A DNA stretch of 64,000 bases from Chionis minor (taxonomy: Eukaryota; Chordata; Aves; Charadriiformes; Chionididae). Of this stretch, positions 39,174 through 51,378 are shown one piece after another. The stretch spans positions 1-64,000 of the forward strand of contig VZSF01002978.1 in the NCBI GenBank assembly GCA_013398295.1, read 5' to 3'. The notes beneath the pieces were generated by a model. That model made no database searches. It saw only the letters and a list, made by a program, of their open reading frames with translations, and had not been told where the DNA came from. Positions within the stretch are counted from its first letter, which is position 1; each line of letters begins with the position of its first letter. Made by a program: the position numbers and the translations under genes.

Positions 39174-40979
39174 GAGCAGGAGTAAAGCTTTGAAAGCGGG
39201 CGGCGGGCCGTATTTCTGCCTGAAGCCCATGCACGTGCTCGGACCTCCAGCCGCAAGCCCCTTTACAAGAGGTGGAATTACACTCATGACATTCCAAATC
39301 TCCCTTTTTCTGCCCAAAGATGCATTGCCGGCGCCTGGCAGCACAATTCATCCTGTTCCTTCCCCGGTGGCTCTTCTCTTTCAGTCTGGCACCTCCTCGC
39401 ACGTAGCCCGTGCGACGCCTTGGCAGCAGGCGTGATAAACCCGATGGGTCCGGAGTAATGCCTTGCTCCCCAGCTGCCGACAGAGCCACGTGCCGGACTG
39501 GGCTGTACGGCCACGCCGGGACACTCTCGGGGTGCAGGAGGTCACCCCCACCCCCTTCTGGCTTCGAAGCCTCAACAGTCTTGGTACGGCAGGTTGGTTC
39601 TTATCTCCCCTTACATCCAGATTGGCTTATGCCTAGAAAAAGAGGGAGAAAATAGCACGTTAAAAAGATGGAGGTGTATATTCAGTCTTGGAGCCGATTG
39701 AAGGTATTTTTCACGTTCTGAAATATTTTCGTCTTATTTGAATATTCTTGCTGAAAGACAGGTCTTTGAATACAAATGTGGAGCAAGCAGGAAGCTTTGA
39801 GCGTCTGGGGTCTGCTGCCTCCCGTGTAGAAATGGAGCTGCTCTCAAGTTCAGTGGCCAACCGGGCAGGCGGAGGTCAGGGCTGGTGGTCAGCAAGGGGT
39901 TTCCTGGCCACTGCTGTGTATTGCATCCATGATCATGTAAAAATCTGCATTTCTTTTTGTCTTTCTAACACATACTTGACTGCACAAACTAAGCATTTGC
40001 TAATTGGTAGCATAGGGTGAAATGTATCCTACAGCAGCTTTTGTGGCTATTGTTTCCTTAAGGTCTGTTACAGATAAATGAATTAATATTAATATTCCTA
40101 AAATAAATATCAAAGCTCTTTGCTGATTTCATTAGGTCCAGAGTTTCAGGCCGTCCGTGGACAACCACATAGTCTTCCCAGCTCCTCATGGAGAACATCA
40201 TACATCCCTGCTGTTAAAATAGATATAGATGCAGTCACGCACACACTCACACGTACACACATACAGCACAATAACAGGTTCAAACCATCTAACTTATTTT
40301 TATATGCAGCGTGCGAATAGGTGTGGGTGTGTGTTAATGTATTTTGGCAGGAGGAGAAATGTTTCTCCAGAGGCCGGTGATATACGTTGAACAAAAAAGA
40401 ATATTAATTTGCCTGGGTAAAAGAAGCATCTTTAGAGATGCACTAAAGAACCTCTTGTTCCTTGTGATTTACTTTGTAAGTCTGTCCCGCGGAGCCTGTG
40501 ACTCCTGTCATTTGCACCTTCCTATGACGAGGCTGAGGGAAATCAGCCGGAAAGATGATTTTTTTATTTTATTTTAATTTTTTTTAGTCAATGGTGGAAG
40601 GGACAGAAGAAAACCCCAATGGGCAAGTACCAGTGGGGTCTCTCTGGTTTGGTTTTTTTTTTGCCTCCTTACCTTAGTGGATTCTGGAGTGCTTTGCTGC
40701 TGTCAGATCAAAGGGTGGCTGTACTTCAGTCAGCATTACAGCTCTCAGATCTCACCTGCCTCTCGCCGGAATCATGGGCTTTCGCCGACATGGGAAGCGG
40801 TGTCAAACAAGCACCATGAGTACAAGGGGGGGGTAATCACACGGCGGGTGGGGACAGGTGCATTTATGAAAGCTGTTCGGCGACGTTTGCGTATTTTTAC
40901 TGTCACTTATGTGTTTAAAATAGGAAATAAGTTTCTTGGGTTGTTGACATACGTTCCTTCAATGCTTCCTTGGCTCCAG

Positions 40980-41105
40980 CCATCAACTTCTGCAGTGTTA
41001 ACAAGGGGGGCTGCGAGCAGGAGTGCCTTCAGCTGGGGGAAGACCACTACAAGTGCCAGTGCCAGCCGGGCTACCAGCTGAAGAGGGATGGCAAATCCTG
41101 TGAAG
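40980..41105 (+). CDS. MEGF6: MEGF6 exon c: EGF module (AIN-C type)
   Basis: Encodes 42 codons. The first Ala codon is completed across the splice (G|CC), followed by INFCSVNKGGC and ending KSCE. The acceptor is cttggctccag and the donor GAAG|gtgagt. It has six EGF cysteines but lacks the acidic x-D-E-C calcium motif and the hydroxylation consensus, so it is a non-calcium-binding module. The AIN-x-C start and the slightly longer loop before the CQCQPGYQL segment match the MEGF6 module after the first calcium-binding EGF. The stretch contains a G6 run. Confidence 0.97.
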
Positions 41106-44100
41106 GTGAGTCCTGTGCTACCTGCCTGGAGACACACATTAAGCACAATTTAAAACGATCCCAGCATAGCGCTGTGGGTCACTGTACTCATCTTTTACCC
41201 TGCTCGCCAAAAGCAGCTTTAGGAGTCGCTTATTAGCAGGATTAAAGTGACATATGTGTTTGAGGTGTGAAGTTCACATTGATTCACGGCTTCGAACAAG
41301 ATTTTGACCTTGTAGACTCCTGGCTGTTTGTTGCGCGCTGACGATGATAACATAGGTTAGGAACTTAATCATGGTTTAATTCTAACATCTTATTATTCAT
41401 CAAGTTCTATATAGACTTGGCCTGTATACCACGCTTTATTCAACATAAAGCCTTTTCTTTATCTGCTTTTGGCTTATGTTGCTCCTAATGGCAGTCTGAT
41501 TCATTCATCCTCCCCTTCGGGTTTCTGAGCACTCTCGCAAGCAGAATAGAAATGTTACCTTTGGGTTTGATCGGTTTGTGGTTTTGGGGTTTTTTTTTTC
41601 TCGTGTATCTTAACATATTCATCAGTTTTTAAGGCAACCCCCCCCCCCACCTTCCTCAACACAAGCACACACACATGGTACCCTTGAATATGCCAGAGAA
41701 AGATAGGGCCAAATTTATGGATTTATTGCACTAAAATTCCTGTCACAAAACCGTTTCCATATGGCTCCTCTTCTGCTCGGAGATTTTATATGCTGTGTAT
41801 AAAGTGTAAGTAAATCCTGCTGTTCAGCTTGCTTCCAACTCATGCTGTGTGCGGCGAGCACTTGGCCTTCGCTTTCGGCCTCCCCGGGTCCTCCTCTCGG
41901 CAGAGACTGCACAGGCTGCGCTTCAGCGGGCATCCCGAGCCACCTCGCCTCTTCTCCCTCTCTCGCAGGGTGGCCACAGTTTGTCCCTGAGATTGTCCAA
42001 AAAGAGTCGGAAAAGGAGAATGTTAGCAGCGAGAGGGCATCCTTCCAGCCCATTTCCAGACCTCTGGAAGACCAGGGAGACCTTCCAGCCCATTTGCAGA
42101 CCTCTCTCGGCTCCTCCACTGCCTCTGGACCTCGAGATGTCGTTGGCCAAGCCAACTAGATGTGCAGACCCCTGCATAAAACTTTTGGGGGGTTTTTATG
42201 GTGTCGTAGCGGGACAGAGGTTGGCTTGGCAGGGTCTGAGTGTGGCAATGCCTGGTTGGGTAGGAGTTGTCCCTTGGGTGGCCGTGGAGCCATTGAAACC
42301 TTCACATGCCTTCTGGCTCAGCTTCAGCAACAAAATGAGCAGGCTCGAACCCCTAATTGGGGAGGTTTTGCCACAGCACAAGCAGCTGTGGCCATTGGCT
42401 CCCTCGCATCGCGGGGCTGCTGAGGGTCAGCCACACACCGAAGGCAGCAGTTCATCACCAGCCAGTAATTACTGAGCCACGGAGAAGGGGCAAGGTCAGC
42501 TTTGTCTGCGAGTGAGACCTTATCCAGAGTTCCCGTGTATGTCTGGTTACCTGTGTTTCAGCGTGGTGTAAATCAAAATATAATAGCACAGCTTCCCCCC
42601 AGGAGGACAGCTGTGGTCAGAGGAAGGAGAATCTGTCTTGAAGGGGAGCTCAGCTGGTAAAATGAAGACTGAGCAGGATGCTTCTCTCCCATAAATACCT
42701 TAGTAAATAAACAGCTGGGAGAGAAGAGTGCTAGTTAAGCCAATGGACGTGATTTTTACAGGAACAAATGAGCATAAGCTGGCCATGAATACATTTGGGT
42801 TGGCAATTAGAGATGTTTTAAGTAGAAAAGGTGGAAGGAGGTGAGCCTCGCTGCTGTAGTGCTAGTTTGGATGGAGAAACTCCAGCGTCATGAAGGTATT
42901 TGCTGCAGCAGGCGTAGCTGCGCTGCAGGTGTGGAGTCGTCCTCACCGACTCCTCGGGAGCTGATGCTGCACCCCATAGCCCTGAAAGGCCGTAGAGAAA
43001 CGCCCAAGCCCAGCAGGGTGGTGCAGCCTTCAGCGTGGAGGCAAACTGATGAGCTGCAGTGGTGTGACATCGGACAAAGCGGTGAGATAGCTGCTCCGGG
43101 GGTGAGATGTGTATAGATGTGGTCAGCAGTGGATGTGATACTTGTGTAAGAGAATGGGCTGCACAGGATGTCTGCTAGAGTGAATTCTCCGTTGGGTTAT
43201 CCAGGGGTGACAAGAACGAATATCTTTCTCAAGCCATTTTGAGTTTCCCTTCTATAAGTCAGTGCTATTTCCACCCGTAACCTTCCCTGCCACGAGAAGC
43301 AAATTGTACTCCTTGCCGCTTTATGTTTTCTCCAGTGTAAAGTCACAGTTGCTGTGGGCAAGAAAATTACCTTGGTAAGTCCCAATTCTCTTTCTCTAGG
43401 CGCTCTAGGGGTCATGGTAGATAGGAGTGGAGACCCTGTTCTTTGCAGCCTCGCAGTGAAGGTCTGGAAGGTCCGCGGCACGTGCAGAGCCCACGCTCGC
43501 ACTTCACCAAGGACATTACTGCTGTCCCAGATCAGTGCATCACTGTGGCTTTTTCAAGTGAGGTTCCTGGATGTCCTGGGACATCTAGGAAACGAAACAG
43601 TTCCGATAATTTTTTTGCCATAGTGTTTAACAGCTTGGAATGAAGCTTTGTAGGATGGAGTCTGTTATCCACTAAAGTTAGTAAGTCAAACAATAAGAGC
43701 CAAATGTGTAGGGAAAAGAACAGCAATGAGTTATTTTTAGCTTTTCCTGAAACCTGCCTGTAACAGGAAGGAACAGATATCTCAGTAGAAAACAAGTCAA
43801 TCAGTGCTTGCCTTATGTCCTGAAGATCTCTCCTTTACGAACTTTTATCTTGTCTAAGAACTTCCAAGGCCGCTATCTTTATTCAAATTACTATGTTTTA
43901 CTAACACCTGCCCTGTAATTTGTTATTTGCTTGTTGTCATGTCACAGAGTATTACAAGTTTTACTCTGTGCTGTGATCATTCTAAAATTAAAGCTTTAGA
44001 TGCTCTGAAAACCTTTATAATATGCAGGTTTAACAGATGCTGTTTGATAGTGATTTCATTTAATTTAACCAAATAGAAAAAGAATCAGCAAATAGCTCAA

Positions 44101-45759
44101 TATTTCATATCAGCAAGAAACAAGTTCTTGCTTGAAGCTAAATCCTTTGTAGACCGCGAATTGTCAAACTGCAGAGCCAAGTTGTCAGGCTTGAAAGTGT
44201 CACGTAGGATGAAGTGCTGCTGTTCCTTGGAAACCTATTTGCAACCTATCGTTTTAAACGTCCAACAGAAAATTTCAGTTCGACATCCTCAACAGTGATT
44301 TTCTTTTATTTTTTATTTTTTAAAAATGCTGTCAAGTCAAACTCTCAGCCTGCAGCCTTGAACAGTTATGTTCTGGAGATGAACAGGAGGGGAAACGCGG
44401 GAATATGAAGGTGTTCTGGGACAACATCCTCCTTTGCTAAATAGTGGCACAATATGCCACAGGCTACAAAACTGGAGGAAATGAAAAAAACACACCTCAT
44501 ATTTAAAGGTATCTATATAAAAAAAGAGGTCTTTCCCTCCCAGTCCCTTCTCTTGAGTAGCTATATGTGTGTCTGTGGTTAGCCACTGGAAGAGCAAAGG
44601 GCTAGAGGAAAACACCTTCAACCCTTCCCCAGGGTTACTGAAACCCTGACTCCGCTGCCAGTGCCATTGAACTGATGTTGACTTTCTTCCTGGTGCCCTG
44701 ATAGAAGCTGGCTTGTACAGAGCTTGAGTTGGCCAGTGAAGGAGATGTCGGGCTGGGGGAGAGGGAGTGACACCGGTCGAATGTCTCAAATCGGACAATA
44801 ATTGGTAAAATGCTAAAACTGAATTAGAGCTTGAATTGTAAGGCTTAACTTTTAAAAGGCTTTATTTGAAACTAAGCAGAATTCTAGAGGACACGTTTTC
44901 AAAGGTGTCCTCCAAACTGACCTACGCAATGTTATTTACCAGCATGTTTGTGTAACTCGTACTCCAAACTGCAACCTCAACCCTGTGCAGAACGCCAGGT
45001 TTTGGTAGTAAAACTTTGACTCTTAAATCTGTCCAAACAGTCTCAGTAGGTCTATTTTGGTGTGTGCAAAGTCTTTATTTGGCAAAATAAATCGGTGCAC
45101 TTCCAGCAGGTACGTGTTCCTGAAATAAACCCATAAAACACAGTGAAATCTTTGAGGTGGAGACTTCTGCAGACATTTTATAAACAGTGTTTCTGAGTGC
45201 TTGCCACTTAGAGTGGCTTGTCCATGAAATGGCATGTTATTGTTCAAAAAAACAGAAAAATCTTGATGTACAACATGAATGGCATATGGTTTTAGACTGA
45301 AGGAGGTCTTTTGGGGCTCTGTAGCTTTTATTTCCTCTAGAGACTTTTAAATACACATTGTTCCGTGGCGAACTCCACTGTTGTATGTGTTTATGGGTTC
45401 ACACACATTGGAATGCTAATTGCTATTGTTTAGAGCAGCTCTTGAAATCTGCTCAGTTATGGCAAAATAAGAATAAAATGTACTTTTCTTGTCCTACATC
45501 CAAGGTGTAATACGAGTGCAGTTTCCTGCTGTTTAAAATGTTGCTGGTGCGCTACGGAAAATGCTGTTCCGCAAGACGGAAAATAGCATACAGAAAAACA
45601 ACGGCTTTATGCCAAATTCTGTCAAATAATTTTTTCAGTCTAATGTCTTACAGCTACGGTAATCTTCGTTGTTAGTTGTAACAATGGCAGGTAAGACCAT
45701 TTGCAGACAAAAACGTGACCTTTAAGTTGACAGTGTGCTCTAATTGGTTTCACTGCTAG
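41106..45759. other. MEGF6: MEGF6 intron (4.7 kb)
   Basis: No exon seen. A C11 run lies at about 41638-41648. From 41.84 to 42.48 kb several frames stay open on both strands (up to 208 codons), but the predicted peptides have no recognisable domain and the stretch is G+C-rich; a 25-bp near-exact direct repeat lies inside it. The remainder is unremarkable. Confidence 0.8.
42041..42105 (+). repeat. Near-exact 25-bp direct repeat, period 40 bp
   Basis: The 25-bp unit beginning CCTTCCAGCCCATTT occurs at 42041-42065 and 42081-42105 with one mismatch (C/G at the sixteenth position). The 15-bp spacer is unique. It looks like a local tandem duplication with only two copies. Confidence 0.8.
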
Positions 45760-45876
45760 ACCCATGCACAAGTGGGAATGGAGGATGCTCACAAATCTGT
45801 CAAAATGAGAGAGGGATTGCAAAATGCGAGTGTCATCCAGGGTATTATCTTTCTGCAGACAAAAAGTCCTGTGTAA
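45760..45876 (+). CDS. MEGF6: MEGF6 exon d: EGF module (DPC type)
   Basis: Encodes 39 codons, [10 protein letters not shown] to SCV, with the first G of Asp from the previous exon. The acceptor is ttggtttcactgctag. I place the donor at GTAA|gtaaga, which keeps the phase-1 pattern. A second gtaagt starts four bases earlier (45873) and would break the frame. Six cysteines are present. The start lacks the D-E-C calcium motif, and an Ala replaces the usual aromatic before the fourth cysteine, so calcium binding is unlikely. It matches the fourth EGF of MEGF6, whose CECH.GY segment is shared. Confidence 0.95.
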   Translation, partial: THAQVGMEDAHKSVKMREGLQNASVIQGIIFLQTKSPV

Positions 45877-48530
45877 GTAAGAAAACTATGGACTATGTAT
45901 TGGGAAGAAAGGTACTAATCAGTGCTCCGGCTTACTGAGCTTTGAATGCAACGGAATATGTTATACAAATATATGTATGCATTTTGAAACAGCAGTTCTC
46001 TCTGTGATATTTATGTTGGCCGATAGTCTTGAAGGACCGTTTTAGTAATGAAAATTGCTCTGTGATCTCTTAAATCTTGCTTTCTAGCAACTGGATTTCT
46101 AGGTGCTGTAGTGGCATTCTTGTAGGGTCTCTTTAAAATAATGCCCCAGATAGAGCTCCTGGAAAATTGGTTCAAGCAACACTCTGAACCAGGTCACTGA
46201 AAACCTATTTAGAATTCAAAAGGCTTTTTAGCTGGAGAACTCTTTCCATATTAATAGAGAAACTACTGCGAAGGAAGAAATCACGAAGCCTAAGATTTCC
46301 AAAAAGAGCTTAAAAAGTTGAATTCCAAAGTCCTCTGTTTCGTCTGGGATTTTCAAAAGGATCTAAAGCATTTCTGACCCAAAATGTAGGGGAAGTAGAG
46401 GCCAAAGTACCTGATTTTGTCTTTCAGTGTGGTGTTTGGAAGCAGGTAGTTTTATCAGGTTTATGAAGCGCAAAGCACCCGTGGACGTCACAGTACAGAG
46501 ATTTTTAGCAGCCTTGTCAGGATCAGGGTACATATTCAGATGCTAATTCTGAATTCCTCCTTTTGAAACCTTGGCCAAAATTTTGCCCATATTTAAATTG
46601 TTGCCTTGTCTATACAGAATACTGGGTGCTTTGCAAAATACTTCCTACCCTGAGTATTTTACTCAGTTGCCTTTAAGCTCTTCTGCGAGTAGCGTTGCAC
46701 GCTTCAGTGGTTCCCCTCTCTTACTGGGGTTACTCAGGAGTAAGGTTACTGAAAAAGCAAAGAATTTTGAAGTAGCGTAGGCACTTCACTGATGATTAAT
46801 AGATGGAAACAGCAGTGGGTTTAATACTAGGGTCAGCATGTTACTCGTTTTATCTCGGTTAAAAGTTAAGAGTTCTGTTAATTTATGTATAAACTAAAGC
46901 ACTAGGTAACTTGCAGTGTTATATATTGGAACAAATTTTCTTCCCAACCTCATGGCAAGTCTTTTGAATCATTAAGCATCGTGTCTTACCATGGATATGC
47001 AATTATTATTTTCTTTTTCCCCTCCTAGAAATTATTCAACATCTTTTGCAAAATTCAAGCTGGTATTTGACTCTTTGGAAACCGAGCTAGAACGAGACAG
47101 AGGGCAACTCAAGTGTCATACTTTAGCTCTTAGCAATATTTACAAGATGTGGAGAGACACATACACGATGGTGGCTGTGGTTCAATTCTCCAACTTTTTG
47201 TTTTTCTACTTGAAAAAGAGAAAAGAACATTTACAGCATTTGCCAACACACTCTACTTGCAAAATGGCAATTAATTAGAGAAAAAGGAGAAATAACCCAT
47301 TTTATTCTAAACAGCAGCTACTCACATTGCTGCTTCAGAGCAGCTGTCATTTATCCTGAAATTTTCATGAGTTGGTGTGTGGTGTTTGCACTGCCCGGGG
47401 CCTCTTTTTGCAAGTAGGCTGATTGCATTCATAAAGCTACTTGTGTTCAAGTACAAGGGCCATGAGTACCACACTGGTTACAGCGCATACGGAGGAAAAA
47501 AAAAACCTCTTAGAAAGTGGTTTGCTGTGGGAAAAGGTGAGGAGCTGCACAACGGACTGTTCTCTCCTGTGTGCGACTGACCCAGGATCGTAGCGATGAA
47601 TAATCTGTATTTTGCAAGTGAAATGTCGGAACGAGAGAAGGAGCAGGAGGTTGGTGTAAGATAATGCCAGTCTTCGCAAGGAGGCTGATGTTTTCTACAG
47701 CTGTGCTCCACAGCAGCTGTATTTAGTGTAAGCTCTTGCTGGATTTTTTTTTTCCTCCAATTATTATTCCTTAGAAATATTTTCATGCTCTTCCACTAAG
47801 TTTTTAGGAAGATGGATGCCTTTTGTGGCATTTAACTCCAAAGTACAAGCTAGCAAGCGTAGAGCTGAGAAACAAACTGCTTGACAAGAGGACTTGGTGA
47901 AGAACAGTTCCCCCACGTACAGCTCTTCGCCTTTTGTCTTTTCTTACAGGTGGGGGAAACTCCTCGGATCAGAGTAGGTGCCTCCTTGCTGGTCTTCCTT
48001 AGAAAAAGCTGCAGGATTCAGGGACGTGACAGAGAAGATCTGTCTCTATCATACCTGCTGAGACCCAGCCACCACTTAATCCAAATCATTTGACATTTGT
48101 GAAATAATCAGATTATTTCCTGCTCTGTTAATTTAAATAGCGTGGCTGTGAGGACCTAGTGATAATTTTAGGGTACTGGGAGACAGGATTTTTTTTGGGT
48201 TTTTCATATGGCTTCGTTTGCCATTGCTTTTCTGTAGGAATAATAAACAAGCTACTTTGGCTGATACTGTAAATATAATGTCTGATACGGTAAATATTCA
48301 TGTTGAGACGTTCAAGGTCAGTGGTCTTTAGGAAAAAACCCATTATTTTGGAGAATAATGTTGTGAGTTCAGTGTTCCTACATTCATCAGATGCTGTCAT
48401 TTGTAGACTTAACATCAGGATGCTCTTTTCAGTGGGTGTTTGGAAATACACCCTTGTGCCTGTAGAGCAGCGTTATTTCTTTATTTTAATAGCCAAATGA
48501 ATGTCTTTTGCCTTTCTCTCTGCTTCCTAG
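45877..48530. other. MEGF6: MEGF6 intron (2.7 kb)
   Basis: No exon, RNA gene or clear interspersed repeat recognised. A short direct repeat (CTGATAC-T/G-GTAAATA) occurs at 48261-48275 and 48282-48296. A pyrimidine-rich acceptor (ctctctgcttcctag) ends it. Confidence 0.75.
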
Positions 48531-48653
48531 ACATTGATGAGTGTGCAGAAGGGAGAGCCAGGTGTGCTCATCGTTGTGTGAACACTCTGGGATGCTTCAC
48601 CTGTGTCTGTAATCCTGGCTTCGAGCTGGGGGCTGATGGAAAGCAGTGCTACC
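48531..48653 (+). CDS. MEGF6: MEGF6 exon e: calcium-binding EGF module with an extra cysteine
   Basis: Encodes 41 codons. Because exon d ends in A, the first residue is Asn, giving [12 protein letters not shown], still within the calcium-binding consensus. C-V-N-x4-F-x-C-x-C predicts Asn beta-hydroxylation. The acceptor is gcttcctag and the donor TACC|gtaagt. The module has seven cysteines: the usual Ser in N-T-x-G-S-F is Cys here (NTLGCF, codon TGC). The end [12 protein letters not shown] is very close to the MEGF6 module preceding IEMEIV. Confidence 0.96.
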
Positions 48654-49088
48654 GTAAGTGACGCTTTTACACCTCCGCGTTTCAGGCTACCTTATCTGCA
48701 AACTGCTGTGCTTCATTTTTAATTCAGCTGGATTAGCACTCCCAGCAAAATAAATGTATGCAAAAGCTCAAGCTTAATACTATTTTCTTCATCTTCTGCT
48801 ACTGCTGGTTTTGCAGGTTGATACATCCCTAAGCCTGTGTTCACAGACCTTAATTACTGCATTTCAAAGAGCAAATAGCTCTCTTGGTTTATCTTCAGAG
48901 TCTGGTGAATTCTATTGCAGAGCTACCAAATCTGAAATGTAGTCGTTCCTGCCCTCCTTCTCCCAGTTTTTTTATACTGGACCTGACGCAAAAGAAAACC
49001 AGCATGAGGTTCTTTCTGCTCCTGTCTTTATCCATCTAGGTTTACTTATGTTTCTCTTGAGATTATTGACACTGTTAAGTAGATACTC

Positions 49089-49104
49089 AAAAAAAAAAAA
49101 AAAA
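49089..49104. repeat. A16 homopolymer tract
   Basis: Sixteen As followed by GGAAAAAGC. No retroelement body adjoins it. Confidence 0.6.
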
Positions 49105-49919
49105 GGAAAAAGCAAGATTTGGGATAAAAAAAATATATTTGAACAATTAAAATTTCCCAAACTGAAGTGATACTGTTGTCTTCCCTCACATACTTCCCTC
49201 TTGCCAGCGGGGTTTCTTAATCAACGCTACTTTTTTTGAGAAGGGGACGGACTCCCAGCGCTGTTAGTTGATAGGTGATCCCTGGGCGGTCCTTGAGGGC
49301 CAATTTAGATTAATAAAAGAGGTGATGTGGAAGAGTTGGTGTTATTATGGACCTAACATAAGCTCACTGGAATGCAGACAAAAGCATGACCTGTTTCAGC
49401 AAAGAGATGGGCAAAGATTGTTCAATCTAATAATACTGTGCAAGGACTTTCAGCAGAATTTCCTCAGGAAAATATGCTGCATGCCTGAAAATGAATGCTT
49501 TCTTTAAGAATGTGTGTGTAAGAAATACTTATTAAGGGTGACATTCAGTTTCAAAGCATTAACATACATTAAAACCAAAAAGCAATTATGTGAGAGACAT
49601 CCTGGAGAATTATTTTGTCAGTGATGGGGAACTGTGAGTAGTGCAATGGTGGAGGAAATGCAATTAATACATAGATACGAAATGATCTGTTATGGGGATA
49701 AAAAAGTGGTTTAGACCACTTAGATTTCATTGTGATTTTCGGATAATATTTTTTTCTTGATGTTCAGCAAAACTCAGGGGATGGTGATTCTCTGTGCCTT
49801 ATGTACAATATTACAGAGCAAACAATAAAAATAAAAACATTCTGCATATATTTATGATCGGGATTATCCCAGTGTTTGAGCAATTTACAATCTTTGTTTA
49901 TTCTTTCGTTTCCCCAGTG

Positions 49920-50025
49920 GCATGGGGAAGAGCTGTTATTCCAGTTTTGCTGATGAAGAACTGAGGCGAAGTAAATGGTGGAGATAGTGTATAAAGTCAG
50001 ATTCTGCGTTTGATTGCTGAGTTTC
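49920..50025 (-). repeat. Possible ancient MIR-like SINE remnant
   Basis: The stretch CAGTTTTGCTGATGAAGAAC followed by TGAGGCGAAGTAAATGGTG resembles the reverse complement of the MIR/L2-type string CCTCAGTTTCCTCATCTGTAAAATGG. Divergence is high, and the flanks match only loosely. Confidence 0.35.
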
Positions 50026-51240
50026 CTAAATCCCAGCTTAATGCACTGGGTAGGAGACTAGATTTCTTCTCCCTGGCGTAAATAATCACGCCACGCATGA
50101 GATGTAGCCCTCCATATACGTCCTCCTAATTTATAGCCTCTTCCAGCGAGACTTGCATTTTTTGTCGGCGAGCAGGTTGCTCCCTGGGGACACAAAAAGG
50201 GATCAGCGCCACCGACACGGGTGCGTCCACGAGCCGCGGCAGCGGGGAAATGCCGTCCTTCTGTACCAGATCTGATGGCCACTGCTCTGAGTAGGGGTGT
50301 TTCTGGCAGTGTGATGGCTCCTTTAGGGGATGGTGTTTCTCAGTAGGGAAATTAATTCCTCTCTAAATAGCTCTGTAACAAGACGATCCCGCTAATTCTT
50401 CAAAAGAAACTTGATAACTGACCTTATATTTTCTTTTCATCCTAAAGAAAGCATTTAATGCAGTGCCTTGGTGGGAATGAGGTGGACAGATGTTCCCTTC
50501 TATGAAGGTTTCCACTGAGCTTGCCCAAAATGTGAGGACTGTCCATCGCATCCCAGCCACGTGCAGGAGGGTGGGGTGGTCTGTCAGGGTGAAGGGGGCC
50601 GGTGACGGCATTGTACCACCACCCTGTCTTAATTGTAGGGGGACAAAGTCTCAGCAGAGGAGCTGCCTTGTGCCCCCTTGAAGGGACATCCCAGGGTCAA
50701 AAACCTGCGGATTGTTTTGCTTTGTGGTTGGGTGTCAGGCTCGGCAACAGCACTCTGCTATGAAAATTTTAAGGCATTTGTGTTTGGTGGATGTTTCAGA
50801 GCTCAACTCTTCCCCGCTCGCATACAAAACTAAAAGCTGCCTTTGGGAAAGTATAAGCATTCTGGGTTGAGATGAACCACCTGGGTTCCTCAGATGGGTC
50901 CTTTCCTCCTCTGGGGCAAGGGCAGACCTCACTGTTGGGTTCAAACAAAGCATAAATCTCAGGCAACCTGTGAACGCTCCCGTAGCAGGCAGACTGCTGA
51001 AATGGTGAGCTGGCTTCACGTTATCCAAGTCGAGAGCATCCAGTGTTATGACACAAGGAGACAAATACCTGGAGCTCAGTGACTTTAAAACGTGCTCTTC
51101 TCGAGTGTGTGTGGGAGCTGAGTTTATATTTCCTGCTACAGCAGTCGGCTTATGTATGCTTTTTTACGGAAGGCTTATTCTCCGGTGACTCTCCCCCTGT
51201 GCTTGCTTTTTAACATCCTTTTGATTTATTTCTCTGCAAG

Positions 51241-51378
51241 GCATCGAAATGGAAATTGTCGATAGCTGCCAGGACAACAACGGTGGCTGCTCTCATCACT
51301 GCGAGCACACGACGGCGGGGCCGCACTGCTCCTGCGACGAGGGCTATCGCCTGGGTTTTGATGGCAAAACGTGCGCAG
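51241..51378 (+). CDS. MEGF6: MEGF6 exon f: EGF module with IEMEIV lead
   Basis: Encodes 46 codons: Arg completed across the splice (C|GC), then IEMEIVDSCQDNNGGC, ending KTCA. The acceptor is atttctctgcaag and the donor GCAG|gtaatt. Six cysteines. The N-terminal RIEMEIV-x-SC lead is a hallmark of MEGF6 and explains why the exon is 15 nt longer than its neighbours. There is no x-D-E-C calcium motif, and Pro sits where an aromatic would be needed for hydroxylation (TTAGPHC). The downstream CSCDEGYRLGFDGKTC is a regular EGF C-terminal half. Confidence 0.97.

Larger units (their letters stand above)
34258..40979. other. MEGF6: MEGF6 intron (6.7 kb)
   Basis: No exon seen. It holds a possible ancient-repeat fragment near 36.04 kb (CTGGTGTAAATGAGAG), a G16 run at 36901-36916, a hairpin-forming inverted repeat at 39119-39173 and a short CA-rich stretch near 40.23-40.27 kb. 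Open frames between 39.0 and 39.6 kb overlap on both strands in locally G+C-rich sequence and show no recognisable domain. Confidence 0.8.
48654..51240. other. MEGF6: MEGF6 intron (2.6 kb)
   Basis: No exon recognised. An A16 tract lies at 49089-49104, and a possible MIR-like remnant at about 49920-50025. The acceptor ends in AAG rather than CAG (ttatttctctgcaag). Confidence 0.75.

Noticed and set aside
41849..42475. 208-codon plus-strand open frame with overlapping frames on both strands
   Set aside because: No recognisable domain, no consistent splice sites, and all frames are open because of base composition.
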